The notes under the pieces are model-generated. The model ran no database searches and had not been told where the DNA came from. It was given only the letters and a program-made list of their open reading frames with translations. Below are positions 1 to 10,097 of a stretch of 64,000 nucleotides of DNA, piece after piece. The position numbers and the translations under genes were made by a program. Position 1 is the first letter of the stretch. The number at the start of each line of letters is the position of its first letter. The stretch covers positions 56,610,980 to 56,674,979 of the forward strand of contig CM042145.1 in NCBI GenBank assembly GCA_023376005.1, given 5' to 3'. The DNA is from Doryteuthis pealeii (lineage: Eukaryota > Mollusca > Cephalopoda > Myopsida > Loliginidae).

Positions 1-203
1 AGACTAATCGTCATAATTTCTCATACCAGTTATGCCAGGTCAAATTATCCCCTGTTGTGTAGTGGGTCACATGATTGACTGCAATATTATTGGGAGTACA
101 AACTAATACCCTAAGGAAAAGTATGTACCCCCGCATCCTCTCAGCTATCTCCTAAATAGTACCACTACTGTTCTTCTACAAGGATCGCTTTGGCCTTAAC
201 TAA

Positions 204-443
204 AGTTGGTAGAGTGGCCTATTGTTGGTGTCAGCCAGAAAGCAAGGGGGGTCTCTCCCCTTTTCGCTAACACTAGATCAGGGAGATAATTCTACATGTG
301 TGAAGAGGAGCGCCATACCTACCGTCAACTCCTCACGTTACCAGTCAGAAGCTGTGCTACTCATACCCTGAGTGGGTGAGGGCTGGAATCGAACCCGGAA
401 ACTTATGGTTCTGAGGTGGACGCTCTACCAACTGTGCTAATAA
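204..443 (-). repeat. S1 tRNA-derived SINE, copy 1
   Basis: The tRNA-like head lies at the high-coordinate end on the minus strand, with an A-box-like segment (TTAGCACAGTTGGTAGAG) and a B-box (GGGTTCGATTCC). The tRNA-unrelated body runs leftward. It matches seven other copies in this window, near 32.5, 36.9, 37.2, 55.4, 56.8, 59.4 and 62.9 kb. The head can carry an internal Pol III promoter, as known for this class; activity cannot be judged here. Confidence 0.85.
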
Positions 444-445
444 CA

Positions 446-478
446 CATAAAGGTTGATATGTCATTAAACAAAAACCA
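446..478 (+). repeat. isolated THR-type 3' tail hairpin
   Basis: A short degenerate copy of the tail consensus (AACCCACAAGGGTTGATATG followed by an A-rich run). It abuts the S1 head directly. No THR body is attached. Confidence 0.5.
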
Positions 479-1020
479 AATAAAATCTAAAAATTATGGA
501 CAAGTCAGACTGAAATCACCAGTTTCTAATCGTTCCCATTTTAGAAAGGCAGATAAGTATTGATTATAGAGTACTGCCACCTTTTTTTATTTGAATTTAA
601 TTTTGATAATATATATGTAGGCTATGATTCAATATCAAATTCAGAGTTGTCTTGTGAGAGTCAGACAAAAGTAAACCAAAATCTTAATTTTTGAAATTGC
701 ACCTGCTGTGTTTATATATTTTAGAAAACATGGGAAGAATTTTGCGTTTTGCTTTACACAAAATTACAAATGATGCTCAAAATGTTGAATTGGTGTATTT
801 ATTCTAACATTCTAAAAATGGAAAATAAAGAAAAAACAGGGTTTTTTTTGTGATGTGAGGTTTAGTATGGTTTATTAGTGAATGTGGGGGCGTTATGTTT
901 AGTGTATTAGTTATTTAAAATGTTTATATATAAACATGGATATAGGCACACACTCACACACATATAGATATAGATGAATTGATATGCGTGTACATCTTAA
1001 CAGGTGATATTCTATGTGTT
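477..1020. other. AT-rich spacer, nothing recognised
   Basis: Unique-looking AT-rich DNA with short poly-A and poly-T runs. I see no repeat family, RNA gene or supportable reading frame. Confidence 0.5.
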
Positions 1021-1022
1021 GG

Positions 1023-1082
<60 letters not shown>
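1021..1082. repeat. (TA)n/(CA)n microsatellite
   Basis: About 45 bp of nearly pure TA passes into CA repeats. Confidence 0.95.
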
Positions 1083-1194
1083 TTCTCTCTCTGTGAACGT
1101 GTGTATAATAAAAGGAATTTATTTGAATAGAATGAGTTCTAAAGTGAATAGATAGTGAACATTGAAATATTTGGTACAGCCGTAAGTGAAATTT

Positions 1195-1460
1195 GGTTAG
1201 CAACGTGTCCGGGTAAGACAAACAAGACACGCTGAATGATCTGGGTAAGATGAACAATATATACTGGACACTGCTGGAGAAGCAAGGATGAACTCATAAG
1301 TGAGCTTCTCATATGGGCACCTACGTATAGACATATCAGTGTGTATCAATCAGTAAAAAACTACATCAACTAGCTCTGCACAAGTACTGGATGCTTTTAA
1401 GAGGATCTGACAGGAGAAATGGGTGATAAAGATGGGTGGTGAGGTTATCCTTACCTAACA
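1195..1460 (+). pseudogene. RTE-like LINE, degenerate C-terminal fragment
   Basis: With frame changes the plus strand resembles the end of the LINE protein seen at 55.9-56.5 kb. Visible stretches include a TRHA-like run, GHCWRS-like and DELIS-like residues, then a YINQLC-like segment and a closing GDKDGW-like run. A short internal duplication near 1200-1250 breaks the frame. It lacks the reverse transcriptase core and is dead. Confidence 0.6.
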
Positions 1461-2272
1461 ACGAACCCAGAAGTAAAAACAAACAGGGGCAAGAACCCTA
1501 AGGAATTTTTAACAGAACAGACTAAACCGCTTAATGGGACGGCTGAAACACAGACTTTGCCCCCTTAATTGCTCAACTGAAAACAAATATATTGCCCCTT
1601 TTGCTTGGCTGAAAGAACATAACAGCATTTTCTACCAGAGATGAAATGACCAAGCACAAAACAACCTTAAAACTGACACTGCTACAAAAACGTTTTTTAC
1701 CCAAAAGATAAGTGATTTATGTCATTTGAAACTGTTACCTTACATGACTTTCGACCAGTAAAAGAAATATGGTTTTAACAACTTGTTGATACGCACGATA
1801 AAACCTCCTTTGAAATATCTATTTGTCTTTGTCCTTTTCTTTTCTTTCAGTTTATATGGGATACTATTAAATAATTTCCCATAAGGGTTAATTACCCATA
1901 AGTTTATTGAATTAATTTGCTTTTATATATTTTTACTAAAATATTTTGGCTGCATGTCATTTTGTCAACATTGATTCATATGGTTTCGTTTGGTAAAACA
2001 ATATGTGACCATTGTAAAGAATAAAGTAGATTTTAATTTACTTTAAAAATAGAAAAAAAATAGATTAATTAATTATTAAATGTCAAGTGTGTTGGGAAAG
2101 GAAATGAAATGGATTTCTGAAGGCGTATAACAGAATAGCTTATTGAATGAGATATTTCTGTTAGTCTAAGATTGATTATAATTCAAATAATATCATTCAT
2201 TGTTGTTTGCAAATAAGGATTCCTTGTTAAAAGATGAAGATACAAGTGACATCTTGTTCTATAAAGTGGATA
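1461..2272. other. AT-rich spacer, nothing recognised
   Basis: No repeat family that recurs in this window and no coding signal that I can support. Confidence 0.4.
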
Positions 2273-2304
<32 letters not shown>

Positions 2305-2310
2305 TATATA
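2273..2310. repeat. (TA)n microsatellite
   Basis: Interrupted TA dinucleotide run. Confidence 0.9.
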
Positions 2311-2394
2311 ATGATCGTTTCTCCGGAAATTTGATCTCTCAGTGACCGAAAGATACATACATTTCTATGTATTTAATAGTTTAAAAACACCAGT

Positions 2395-2535
2395 CCCCGC
2401 ATCAGCTGTCAGTGGGCGAGGGGATAAGATATCGGACTACCATGCGGTCAGTCTGAGTTCGAACCCTACCCAAGGATAGTTGTGTCTAGCCACACTGAAG
2501 AGGCATGATATGCCGAGACACATGTCTTTGGATGA
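2395..2535 (+). repeat. single tRNA-like SINE of a fourth type
   Basis: An A-box-like segment (GTGGGCGAGGGGATAAGA) is followed at a tRNA-like distance by a B-box (GAGTTCGAACCC), then a short unrelated body. It does not match S1, S2 or S3. A decayed tRNA gene is the alternative; I see no convincing acceptor stem. It is the only copy in the window. Confidence 0.55.
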
Positions 2536-2867
2536 CTTATTTTATATATACTAGCGAATATATACACCTCCGGGTGCAAGTATTGATATCATAAAATATC
2601 ATATTAAATTAGAAAGTCTAAATAAACTAAATAAGAATGCAGATAAAATGATTTGAAACAGAGAGGGGTATAATCGAAAAAATAAAACAGCTGTAGCTTC
2701 TTTTCTTCAATCACCCCCGTCTTTCCTTGCTAAATTTTCCTAATTTAACTATTTAGTTAAATAAGAAAGTAAAGAATAGAATTACAGTTATTTCTTTTTG
2801 TTAATTGATTTTTAAAAAATTTATTCCCAAGATTTTTGCTCATATTCATTAAGATAAAATCAAATAA

Positions 2868-3163
2868 TTAGAAATCAACAATACCAAGCACATATTTATT
2901 AAAATCAAATTTTAGATATCAATATGCAAATTAGCCTTCCCGTTCACACAGTAAACCGCTTTTTGTTGTACATATAAATACAATTGCATGTTATGAGTAC
3001 GTAGATATGACCAGCATTATTAATAATGAAAAAAAAATTATTAATAATTGAGGCTTAAGTAAAAATGATTCATGGAGAATGTGATGTATAATAATGGATA
3101 GTGACTTGAGTAGTGATATAGTTTCGGTTACAGACAAACAAACACATAATCTCCATTATAATA

Positions 3164-3165
<2 letters not shown>
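2868..3165 (+). repeat. KR repeat, degenerate copy
   Basis: Two blocks match KR copies elsewhere: the opening segment around 2868-2950 (a CAACAATACCAAGCAC-like start) and the closing segment around 3080-3165 (GGTTACAGACAAACAAACAC, then TCTCCATTATAATA). The middle is diverged. Confidence 0.55.

Positions 3166-3197
<32 letters not shown>
3164..3197. repeat. (TA)n microsatellite
   Basis: A pure TA run immediately before the S2 copy. Confidence 0.95.
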
Positions 3198-3199
<2 letters not shown>

Positions 3200-3462
3200 A
3201 GGCGTGTGGCGTAATGGTTAGAGTCGTAGGAAATGGAGTCTCATCAATTCCTAGATGAGCTGTTTGCATTTCACATGTTGCTAATACCCCTTGGAAAGGT
3301 ATGAATTCAATTCTTCCTCCACCTATGGGTAAATAGCAGGACAGACTGGACTCTTAACCATGGCTAGATAACGAGTCTAGGAGCAGGAAAATTCTGAATT
3401 TAAACACTGCTTAAGAAATTGACTTTGTATCACATCCTGCTCGTGTGGAGGGGTTGGTGTGT
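3198..3462 (+). repeat. S2 tRNA-derived SINE, full-length copy
   Basis: The head contains GTGTGGCGTAATGGTTAGAG (A-box-like) and a degraded B-box region near 3240-3255. The body contains a GCTAATACCCCTTGGAAAGG block and ends in TGGTGTGTATAT, which runs into (TA)n. The same head, body and TA tail recur at 38861-39141. Confidence 0.85.
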
Positions 3463-3484
3463 ATATATATATATATATATATAT
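3463..3484. repeat. (TA)n tail of S2
   Basis: A TA run continuous with the SINE 3' end. Other S2 copies show the same arrangement, so the element seems to seed TA microsatellites. Confidence 0.8.
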
Positions 3485-3599
3485 AAGTGGAAGTTATTGT
3501 CTATATTCCTACAAAATGCAGACACACACACATTAGATAAGTAATGTTATTGAAATTAATTTAAAATGCAATGTGACTTAGAGTATCTCTCTCTATCAC

Positions 3600-3800
3600 A
3601 TTTATTTACAGTTCAACACACACACATATATATATATATATATGTACACACGAATAAACATTACATACATGTATACACACACAATACATAGAAGCATGCG
3701 CATACATACACACATATACATACATACAAGCACGCACATATACATACATACAGGCATATAATACAGGCATACACATATATACGCACACGCATTTATATTA
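3600..3800. repeat. (CA)n/(TA)n/CATA low-complexity tract
   Basis: Mixed CA, TA and ACATACAT repeats. Long apparent reading frames here are artefacts of the repeat. Confidence 0.85.
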
Positions 3801-3814
3801 ACACAAAGACACAG

Positions 3815-4153
3815 ATTATTCTCTAGGCACTTTGTTAGGGTCCATGTGGTGCAGCCGTACAGTAGTACTGACACAACTACAGCTTGGAAGAGTTGTTGTT
3901 TTAAGCTATCAATGAGATTAAATTTCCACATGATTGATAATCTGTCTAAAGCAGTCTATGCTTTCCTATACATGCATTAATATTGCTTTTGTGGATGAGA
4001 TATTATTACCTTATTACTTGAACTAGTCTACTAATTTTAGGGGCTTACCCTAGCATGTGGAGATGTCTCCTTTCTGTTTAAAACACATGAACTGTTTTAT
4101 CAGAGTTCACATAGAGACCAATGTTTCTTGCTGCCTTTTCAGACTATGTAACA
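3815..4153 (-). pseudogene. RTE-like LINE, 3' part of a 5'-inverted insertion
   Basis: Minus-strand translation with indels gives segments typical of the LINE protein just after the RT core: an ARNIGLYVNSDKT-like run, GKPLKLVD-like, then LFQAVVVSVLLYGCTTWTLT. It stops around 3820 in simple repeats. Adjacent plus-strand sequence carries the segment that should lie immediately upstream, so the copy has a 5' inversion. Confidence 0.8.
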
Positions 4154-4243
4154 AAGAAGCAGTCGATATCCCGTAGAGACTATTATGGATGCAGACTACG
4201 CTGATGATTTAGCACTTCTTGCAAATACATCCGTACAAGCTCA
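4154..4243 (+). pseudogene. RTE-like LINE RT fragment with YADD, inverted 5' part
   Basis: Plus-strand frame reads DADYADDLALLANTSVQAQS. YADD is the catalytic motif of non-LTR reverse transcriptases. The next residues of the protein are found on the opposite strand starting at the other end of this segment (4153 going down), as expected after twin priming. Confidence 0.85.
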
Positions 4244-4279
4244 ATCACACACACACATACACACACACACACACACACA

Positions 4280-4324
<45 letters not shown>

Positions 4325-4335
4325 CATATGTGTGT
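4244..4335. repeat. (CA)n then (TA)n microsatellite
   Basis: A CA run of about 40 bp followed by a TA run of about 38 bp. Confidence 0.95.
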
Positions 4336-4671
4336 GTGATTTGATATAGGTAACAATATACTAAACATCTTTAATAACTAACACACTAATCTTAATAACC
4401 CTCAAAAAATATAATATTCTCTTCTAAATTGAAAGTGCAATAGATAAAAGAAAAAAAAACTAACACACTACAACCTACAATCCCTCGATGATGACTGACG
4501 AAACGGTTGAAAGCGCTTGGGTAAAGAGTATGGGACAGTTCCTTTACCAGCTGGATCCTGAATTAAGAAAAATGACGACTAGAAAATCTAAAGATAAAGA
4601 TCATGAAAAAGAAATATTCCGTGTTTTTTTTTAACAGTAATTGCCTAGACAATAACTTGCTGCCAAAATAC

Positions 4672-4711
<40 letters not shown>
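4672..4711. repeat. (TA)n microsatellite
   Basis: TA run that flanks the foldback element on its left. Confidence 0.95.
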
Positions 4712-4715
<4 letters not shown>

Positions 4716-5057
4716 TGAAAGGATAAATAAAGGAAAGTAAATGCTGAATGGATAAAATTGATTTAACGTGTTTTTGGCCAGGAGTTTGTTCATGTACACA
4801 TGTATTCTATTTATTATTATTTTAGATATAAAATAGAATAATGATGATAATAGAAAATTATTAATATTTAAGCATACTATGAAAATGGCCTTCTTCAGGG
4901 AAAAATGTTTGATATTTAAAGTTAAAATGGTGAAAATAATAAATAGAATACATGTGTACATGAACAAACTCCTGGTCGAAACAGGTGTTGGTAACTCAAG
5001 TTAAATCCATTTTATCCATTCAACATTTTCTTTCCTTTATTTATTTTTCCTTTCAAC
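4712..5057. mobile_element. FB foldback element 1
   Basis: Two arms of about 115 bp, 4712-4830 and 4925-5057, are inverted copies; shared landmarks include CATGTACACATGTATTCTAT. A minus-strand CTGAAGAAGGCC (4887-4898) lies between the arms, and GGCC followed by AAAA lies near 4772-4779, with GGTC-GAAAC at the matching place in the right arm. This resembles a hammerhead core with a very long stem-II loop and mutations. No open reading frame is present. Confidence 0.6.
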
Positions 5058-5097
5058 ATATCGTCGGATTCATTTCCATTTTCAACTTACACACACA

Positions 5098-5100
<3 letters not shown>

Positions 5101-5139
<39 letters not shown>
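5101..5139. repeat. (TA)n microsatellite
   Basis: TA run to the right of the foldback. Confidence 0.95.
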
Positions 5140-5142
<3 letters not shown>

Positions 5143-5974
5143 CATCAATTCCTCTCTCTGCATCTCATAATCTCTCTTATTAACCATTATTTTGTCTTTC
5201 TCTCTTTTCCCACTGCTTCGTCTGTTCTTACTGGTGGGTCAGTCCTTCTATTTTTTTTCTTTCTATTTTCAAAATGGCTGTTATGTCCTGTATTTACTGA
5301 AAACATCTTGGCATAAGTTGTTGGGACCAAATATCCATTAGCGGAATTGAATGGCATTCTTATTGATTAAATAGCAGCCGTTTGCTGGAATCGGTCAGCT
5401 GGATCTTTTAACTTGCCACCTTTTGTTTCTTAATGGTGGAATATTCTGACCAATCCAGTTGGGACGAACAGATGCAAAGAGATTCATAAATCATAATCGT
5501 TGGAAGGTGTCTGTGAGTGCAGGTTAGTGATTACCTTGTCCCCCACCCCCACGGCACATCATTCTTTCTGGTATACATCTCAGTTTGCTTTACTTTTTAA
5601 AAGTATCTATCATATTGAGATTGAATTAATATTGCATTGAGAAAGGCTTGTCTTTCAATGGTTGGCATTCATCTGTCTACTATAGATGATGGCGTAGTGT
5701 GGAAAACAAAACATGGAACTATGTAGCCTGAGCAGGTTGATATGGAGTATGAGCTGTCGCCCAAACAGCAAGTCCCCCTCTCTACGCTACTGTTGTGGTC
5801 CAAAGGAATGGAAAAAAAAACAATTCAGTTTGGCAAAGATTGTGTCACAGGAGTTGCTAGATAGCGCTAAAGTTCAGCATCACACCACCTTTAGGGACTC
5901 CAGCTCTGGATTTGATTTCAGATTTTACTCCCCTTAGCCTTTCCTTGGAATGAGGTATAGCTGCTCAGCAGTTA
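5140..5974. other. spacer, nothing recognised
   Basis: Less AT-rich than its neighbours. An open frame of 74 codons (5713-5937) shows no motif I know and no splice or start context that would support it. Confidence 0.4.
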
Positions 5975-5979
5975 AAGTT

Positions 5980-6060
5980 TATAACAGAATTTTCCTTCTC
6001 CAAATGGATTGCCATCCAAAGCTAAGAAGCCCCACCTACCCCATTTAGAAACTTATGTGA
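5980..6060 (-). repeat. S2 SINE fragment
   Basis: Matches the reverse complement of the S2 body (AGAATTTTCCTTCTCC, then a GCCATCCAAAGCTAAGAAGC-like block). Confidence 0.6.
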
Positions 6061-6169
6061 ATAGTAAGTACCCAATATGGATGGCTGTTAGCTCCCTGGG
6101 GATCATCTGCCCTTTGACAACTCTTGTTTTTAGTGATGGTCAATCAAGCATTTAGAAATAATTAAAATT

Positions 6170-6212
6170 TGGCATTAAATAACCCATAAGGAGTTGATAT
6201 GCCATTAAACTG
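6170..6212 (+). repeat. isolated THR-type 3' tail hairpin
   Basis: GGCATTAAATAACCCATAAG followed by the complementary half ending ATGCC. This is the shared 3' tail without a recognisable THR body. Confidence 0.7.
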
Positions 6213-6988
6213 TAGAATCAGCATATCATACTAACCTTTACAGGATAGTTGTAACTAGCATCCAGTTACCAGACAAAGGGAACAGGCTGTAAACAAATAC
6301 TGACCTTGTACTAACTCACAGAGCATAACCATGTATTGGATATTTATGAAGCAAAGTGTCTACACTGAAAACAAGCAGCTAATCATAATCCAGGGAATGA
6401 GCATGGCCAATTTACATGGTGGAACAACTCAACCCTGTATACAAACCACCTACCAACACTGATCAGATTCACCTTAATACTGATCCCCTAATACGAAATT
6501 CTACACCTCGGAGATTCAACATCTTGTATATTACTTTCTGTCAAATACACATAACCTATTATAACCTTTACCTATTATCATTTACTTTTTACCTAGTAAC
6601 TGATACTTTTTTACTTACCTTTAACCTTTTTTTATCTATCCATTCACTGTATATGAATGGACTATTAAAAGGAAAAATTTACAAAATATTCCCTGACAGA
6701 TAAGCTAATATATTATCATCATTATCATTATACTAAAGCTGAGTGAATATTTAATCTCCTAAAGGCTTTTTTACTGATGAGTTTAATGACATGAAAGTTA
6801 AACTAAATTATTCCTTAGTTTTAGGATTGAGTTATCTTTGAGAAAAATTCCATTTTAATTGGTTCTAATTAATCGTAATTTGCAATTAAGTCAAAAACAG
6901 ACCTGTCTCTTACTTCACATTCTGCCTGTAACTTTCCTCCTCTCTATGTGTATCTTGATTACTTCCTCATTATATATGTTTGTTTCTT

Positions 6989-6998
<10 letters not shown>
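6213..6998. other. AT-rich spacer, nothing recognised
   Basis: No family match. A CTGATGA near 6775 followed by GAAA was considered as a ribozyme and rejected. Confidence 0.4.

Positions 6999-7036
<38 letters not shown>
6999..7036. repeat. (GT)n/(GA)n microsatellite
   Basis: GT repeats pass into a long GA run. Confidence 0.95.
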
Positions 7037-7039
<3 letters not shown>

Positions 7040-7287
7040 GAGAGTTTGAAACGGATTTGCATGTTAAGTTTTATAAGCAGTCAACGCAGCTAATATCTTG
7101 GGTGTTAATAAATTCAAATTACGTGAAACATTACCTTTCTTAGAAATCTTACAAAATGATTTTAATGTGTTTTTTTTAAAAATTCTCATGTCGTATTTAA
7201 TTTTTTTAAAAATCAATTCGTTTTGCAAACTCACTTTTCCCTAATTCCAAGAGCTCAATGGGTGACCTAACAGGTCACATTTTATCT

Positions 7288-7313
7288 AGTATATATAATA
7301 TATATATATATAT

Positions 7314-7370
<57 letters not shown>

Positions 7371-7385
7371 AGATAGATAGATATA
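7288..7385. repeat. (TA)n(GA)n(GATA)n compound microsatellite
   Basis: TA run, then GA run, then GATA repeats. The same TA-GA-GATA order recurs at 33183-33275. Confidence 0.95.
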
Positions 7386-7419
7386 TAGAGTCATCCACAA
7401 ACACTGTGTTTCAATGTAT

Positions 7420-7600
7420 ATTTACCAAACCCTCTACATAAGCAGGATGCAATACAATTCTTAAGTGGAATTTAACAGGTTTGAAAACAGAGTTTTCCTT
7501 CTGCTAGATTGGTTACCTGCCCAAGGATAAAGAGCCCAGTCCACCCTACTATTTACCCATAGCTGGAGGGAGAATAGTTGGATTGCATTCCTTTCCCAAT
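7420..7600 (-). repeat. S2 SINE, 5'-truncated
   Basis: Contains the S2 3' end (CCTCTACATAAGCAGGATGC) and body (GAGTTTTCCTTCTGCTAGAT, CTATTTACCCATAGCTGGAG) in reverse. The tRNA-like head is missing. Confidence 0.8.
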
Positions 7601-7817
7601 ATAAAATTCTACATAAACAAATAAATCAAACTATTGAATGAGCTCACATCTGATGCTGACAAAACTTTGCATCATGGAAATCTACCAACTTTCTTTCCAT
7701 CCAAGATTTGGATTTTATCTTTTTATTCCATGCAATTAATGAAGCTAATTAGTTGTCCTCATTAGCTATTATTGATAATCAATTCTTCAAACGTCAATAA
7801 GAATTAAGTATTACAGT

Positions 7818-8000
7818 ATCTATGTATTAATACGCGTGTTCCTAAATCTTCCATCCGTTATCATCCTGCAACATCCTCTGGTTAAATTGACACCATCCAA
7901 ATCGTTCAAGATGTAATGCAAACATGTAAATCCAAGTTATCTGCAATCGTTTAATCACAGATTTCTTATCTGTCTCATTTTATTTCACCCAATTTTTAAA
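7818..8000 (+). mobile_element. H1 Helentron-like element, 5' fragment
   Basis: Begins with a TCTATGTATTAATAC-like terminus, then the TTATCATCCTGCAAC and CCTCTGGTTAAA block found at the start of H1 copies near 20.0, 40.3 and 61.1 kb. The 3' hairpin end is absent. Confidence 0.65.
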
Positions 8001-8154
8001 ATGAAATATTCCAAATTGTCTTGTGTCGCTTAAATGCCTAATATAAAATTCAAAGGAATTGAAAAAAACGAAGTTACATGTTTGTTTTATTTGTAATATT
8101 AAAAAGGTTTCAAGACTTCCTAAAATTAATAATTCTATTTAATAACAATCATTT

Positions 8155-8405
8155 GTTTGCACACAGTTATATGGTTTCAAGTATTCCTATCTCATAATTT
8201 TCAAACAGTTACATGGTTTCAAATATTCCAATCTAATACTAATAATTTGTACATATATCTATTTGACCCATAGTTTAGACCCTAACAAGTACTACCCATC
8301 TGGATCAGAGTGGACCTGAGAGTAATAGCAATTGAAGGATGACTCTTCACTTCCCAGAGATGCAGAAAAGTAGATTCACAATCAGATGCAGTTTACTGTC
8401 ATACC
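8155..8405 (-). repeat. THR retroposon, fragment of the subfamily with internal repeats
   Basis: Contains two diverged copies of an ACAGTTAYATGGTTTCAARTATTC unit, then the THR core (TTTAGACCCTAACAAGTACT, CAGAGTGGACC). A similar arrangement occurs at 23893-24505. Confidence 0.65.
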
Positions 8406-8610
8406 CTGTGAATAAATTATTAGTATTAGATAGGAATACTTGAATATAATAGTCAAAATTAGTAAAATTAAGAATAGTTACTTGAAACTATAATTGCTTA
8501 CTAAGGATTTCAATTTGATATTTGAAACTTATATAGATTACTACTATCAGAAATATTTTCCCTTTTTTTAAAATTCTGAATTTGTTTTTAGATGAGAAAT
8601 TTTAATCATT

Positions 8611-8675
8611 ACTAGCTGAGCTACCCAGCATTACCAGGGATTTAAAAAGTTATATTGTCTGTATTTATGTATAGA
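8611..8675 (-). mobile_element. H2 Helentron-like element, minimal 65-bp copy
   Basis: In element sense (minus strand) it starts with CTATACATAAATACAG and ends with a hairpin-like CCCTGGTAATGCTGGG plus TAGCTCAGCTAGTA. Both termini agree with the longer H2 copies, but almost the whole interior is missing. Confidence 0.6.
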
Positions 8676-9044
8676 TTAATAAATTATTATTTTTGTATAT
8701 ACTTGTTTTATTATCTTTTTTTCTTTATGTATTCTTGTTTTTAAGTTGTTTATTTTCTATTATTCTTCTTGTTTGTATTTTTCTTAAAAATCTTTTTAAC
8801 CCCTTTCAGACAAAAATAGGGTGTGGATTTTATTGAACTTTGCTGGTCTCAACAATTTCCCAAATATAATTAACATAAAAAAATATTTACAATCAAAATT
8901 TAACTGTTAATTTGAAACAAAAATTAGTGCAAACATAGAAAAAAACATATGCAACAATATCCTTGTGGATAAAAGTTTTAATTTTCATTGGTGGAATTCT
9001 CTGCTTTATCATTATTTCTCTGAATTTTTGTCCAATTAGATACA
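8676..9044. other. AT-rich spacer, nothing recognised
   Basis: T-rich then A-rich DNA without family matches. Confidence 0.4.
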
Positions 9045-9395
9045 TGACATAGTGGATATAGGTATTGGGTTAATATAGTTCTAAGTGATAGTTATCTCTA
9101 GGCTGCAAGTTCAATCTTGATCAAGGGTGACAGTAACATAGAATAATTAACACTGCTTAACACTTGTAGCCAGTCATAGTTAGAGGAATGAGAACAGTCT
9201 AGCCCCTTGGATTGAATAAAAGGTTAGGTTCAAAGTTCCGTGAAAACTGATTATGTCAAGAAGGTTCATGACTTCAAAGATAAGGTTCCTGAGTCTGACA
9301 AGAAATACCTAAAGAAGGCTGGAGGGCACATTGGCCGAAATGGTGTGCAGATAACACTAAAGATTAGGTCAATAGTTCAAATACAATTTCTTTTA
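9045..9395 (+). repeat. S3 SINE-like element
   Basis: Shares a B-box-like AGTTCAATCTTG segment, an AACACTTGTAGCCAGTCAT block, an AAGAAGGCTGGAGGGCACAT block and an ACTAAAGATTAGGTCAATAG tail with copies at 49915-50215 and 63080-63240. An apparent 118-codon frame here is repeat sequence, not a gene. Confidence 0.65.
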
Positions 9396-9561
9396 TATAT
9401 TCAGTTTTTTTTCTATCCTATCAAATCAGTCTGCTCTATAATTTATTCATTGCTGAAGCGCTCAAATATTACAAAAAATGAAATGATAAATTATAAAACA
9501 ACTCTTATTCTTAATTTACTAATGGTATCTAAAATATTAAAACAATTAAAAAAAAAAGAAG

Positions 9562-9580
9562 ATCTGACCTTATTTGCAAT
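9562..9580 (+). repeat. 19-bp direct repeat flanking the nested stack, left copy
   Basis: ATCTGACCTTATTTGCAAT. The right copy at 12810-12828 differs by one base. Interpreted as the target duplication of the KR insertion. Confidence 0.6.
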
Positions 9581-9680
9581 GAGAACAAAACAGTAATATT
9601 AGAAATCAATAACACCAAGTAATCATCTATTAAACATGGTTTTGTTAAAACCAGTATGCAAATTATGCACGCCATATATT
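9581..9680 (+). repeat. KR repeat, left part, interrupted
   Basis: Opens with AGTAATATTAGAAATCAATA and continues to GCCATATATT. KR sequence resumes at 12564, exactly as the uninterrupted copy at 23475-23850 predicts. The last nine bases are the left target duplication of the THR insertion. Confidence 0.75.
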
Positions 9681-9817
9681 TGGTTTGGTTTTGTTTTGTT
9701 TTACGGCATATCAACCTCGGTGGGTCATTTAATGCCGATAAAGTATTGAGATAAATTAATTCTTAATGCATAATACATTTTTTTATAAATAAATTTTTCT
9801 ATTTAACCCATAGATGG
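9681..9817 (-). repeat. THR retroposon, 3' part, interrupted by LTR element
   Basis: In element sense (minus) this is the 3' end: hairpin tail (GGCATTAAATGACCCACCGA and its partner) plus an AAACAAAACC-type run. The 5' part continues at 12086-12554. A 9-bp duplication CCATATATT (9672-9680 and 12555-12563) flanks the whole THR copy. Confidence 0.85.
9813..9817. repeat. 5-bp target site duplication of the LTR element, left
   Basis: GATGG, repeated at 12086-12090. A 5-bp duplication is usual for Ty3/gypsy integrases. Confidence 0.85.
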
Positions 9818-10079
9818 TATTGAAGTCAGTCAGTTAGACAGCCAACAATTGGTTTGACTGGCCAAGCCTAACATGAAGTTACTAGTTCATTAATGAGCCC
9901 ACTATAACAGCTTAAATAATTCCTGCCACTGCTGCCAGGAAGAGTCCATTAAGCTGAGGGGGTGTTTGACTGTTCTACTGTCCAATAGTTAACAATCTGT
10001 AACAGTCATTTCCAGACTGCAGGTTCAATCCTGGCTAAGGGTGAAAGTAACACAGAATGACAATTATCAGTATTCTACA
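9818..10079 (-). repeat. 3' LTR of the gypsy element
   Basis: 262 bp, minus-strand ends TGTAGAATACTG and CTTCAATA. Identical by eye to 11824-12085. It contains a CTGCAGGTTCAATCCTGGCT segment that resembles the S3 SINE. Confidence 0.9.
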
Positions 10080-10096
10080 TCTCCCCTTCCTCCCCA
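10080..10096 (-). other. polypurine tract next to the 3' LTR
   Basis: Minus strand reads GGGGAGGAAGGGGAGA directly before the 3' LTR, the expected primer site for plus-strand DNA synthesis. It fixes the element's orientation as minus. Confidence 0.8.
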
Positions 10097-10097
10097 A

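Noticed and set aside
2400..2485. A functional tRNA gene
   Set aside because: A- and B-box-like segments are present, but I could not pair a 7-bp acceptor stem or a clear anticodon arm; called a SINE-like element instead.
3602..3931. Overlapping open frames rich in Cys, Val and Tyr
   Set aside because: They are translations of CA/TA repeats joined to a LINE remnant on the minus strand, not a gene.
4484..4520. CTCGATGATGACTGACGAAACG as a hammerhead
   Set aside because: The CUGANGA core is not intact (TCGATGA) and stem II does not pair properly. It may be a distant relic.
6770..6800. CTGATGA followed by GAAA as another hammerhead
   Set aside because: No consistent stem II or stem I can be drawn; a GTTTAA/TTAAAC pairing crosses the core.
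9240..9596. 118-codon open frame
   Set aside because: Lies in an S3 repeat copy; similar sequence at 50 and 63 kb is in other frames.
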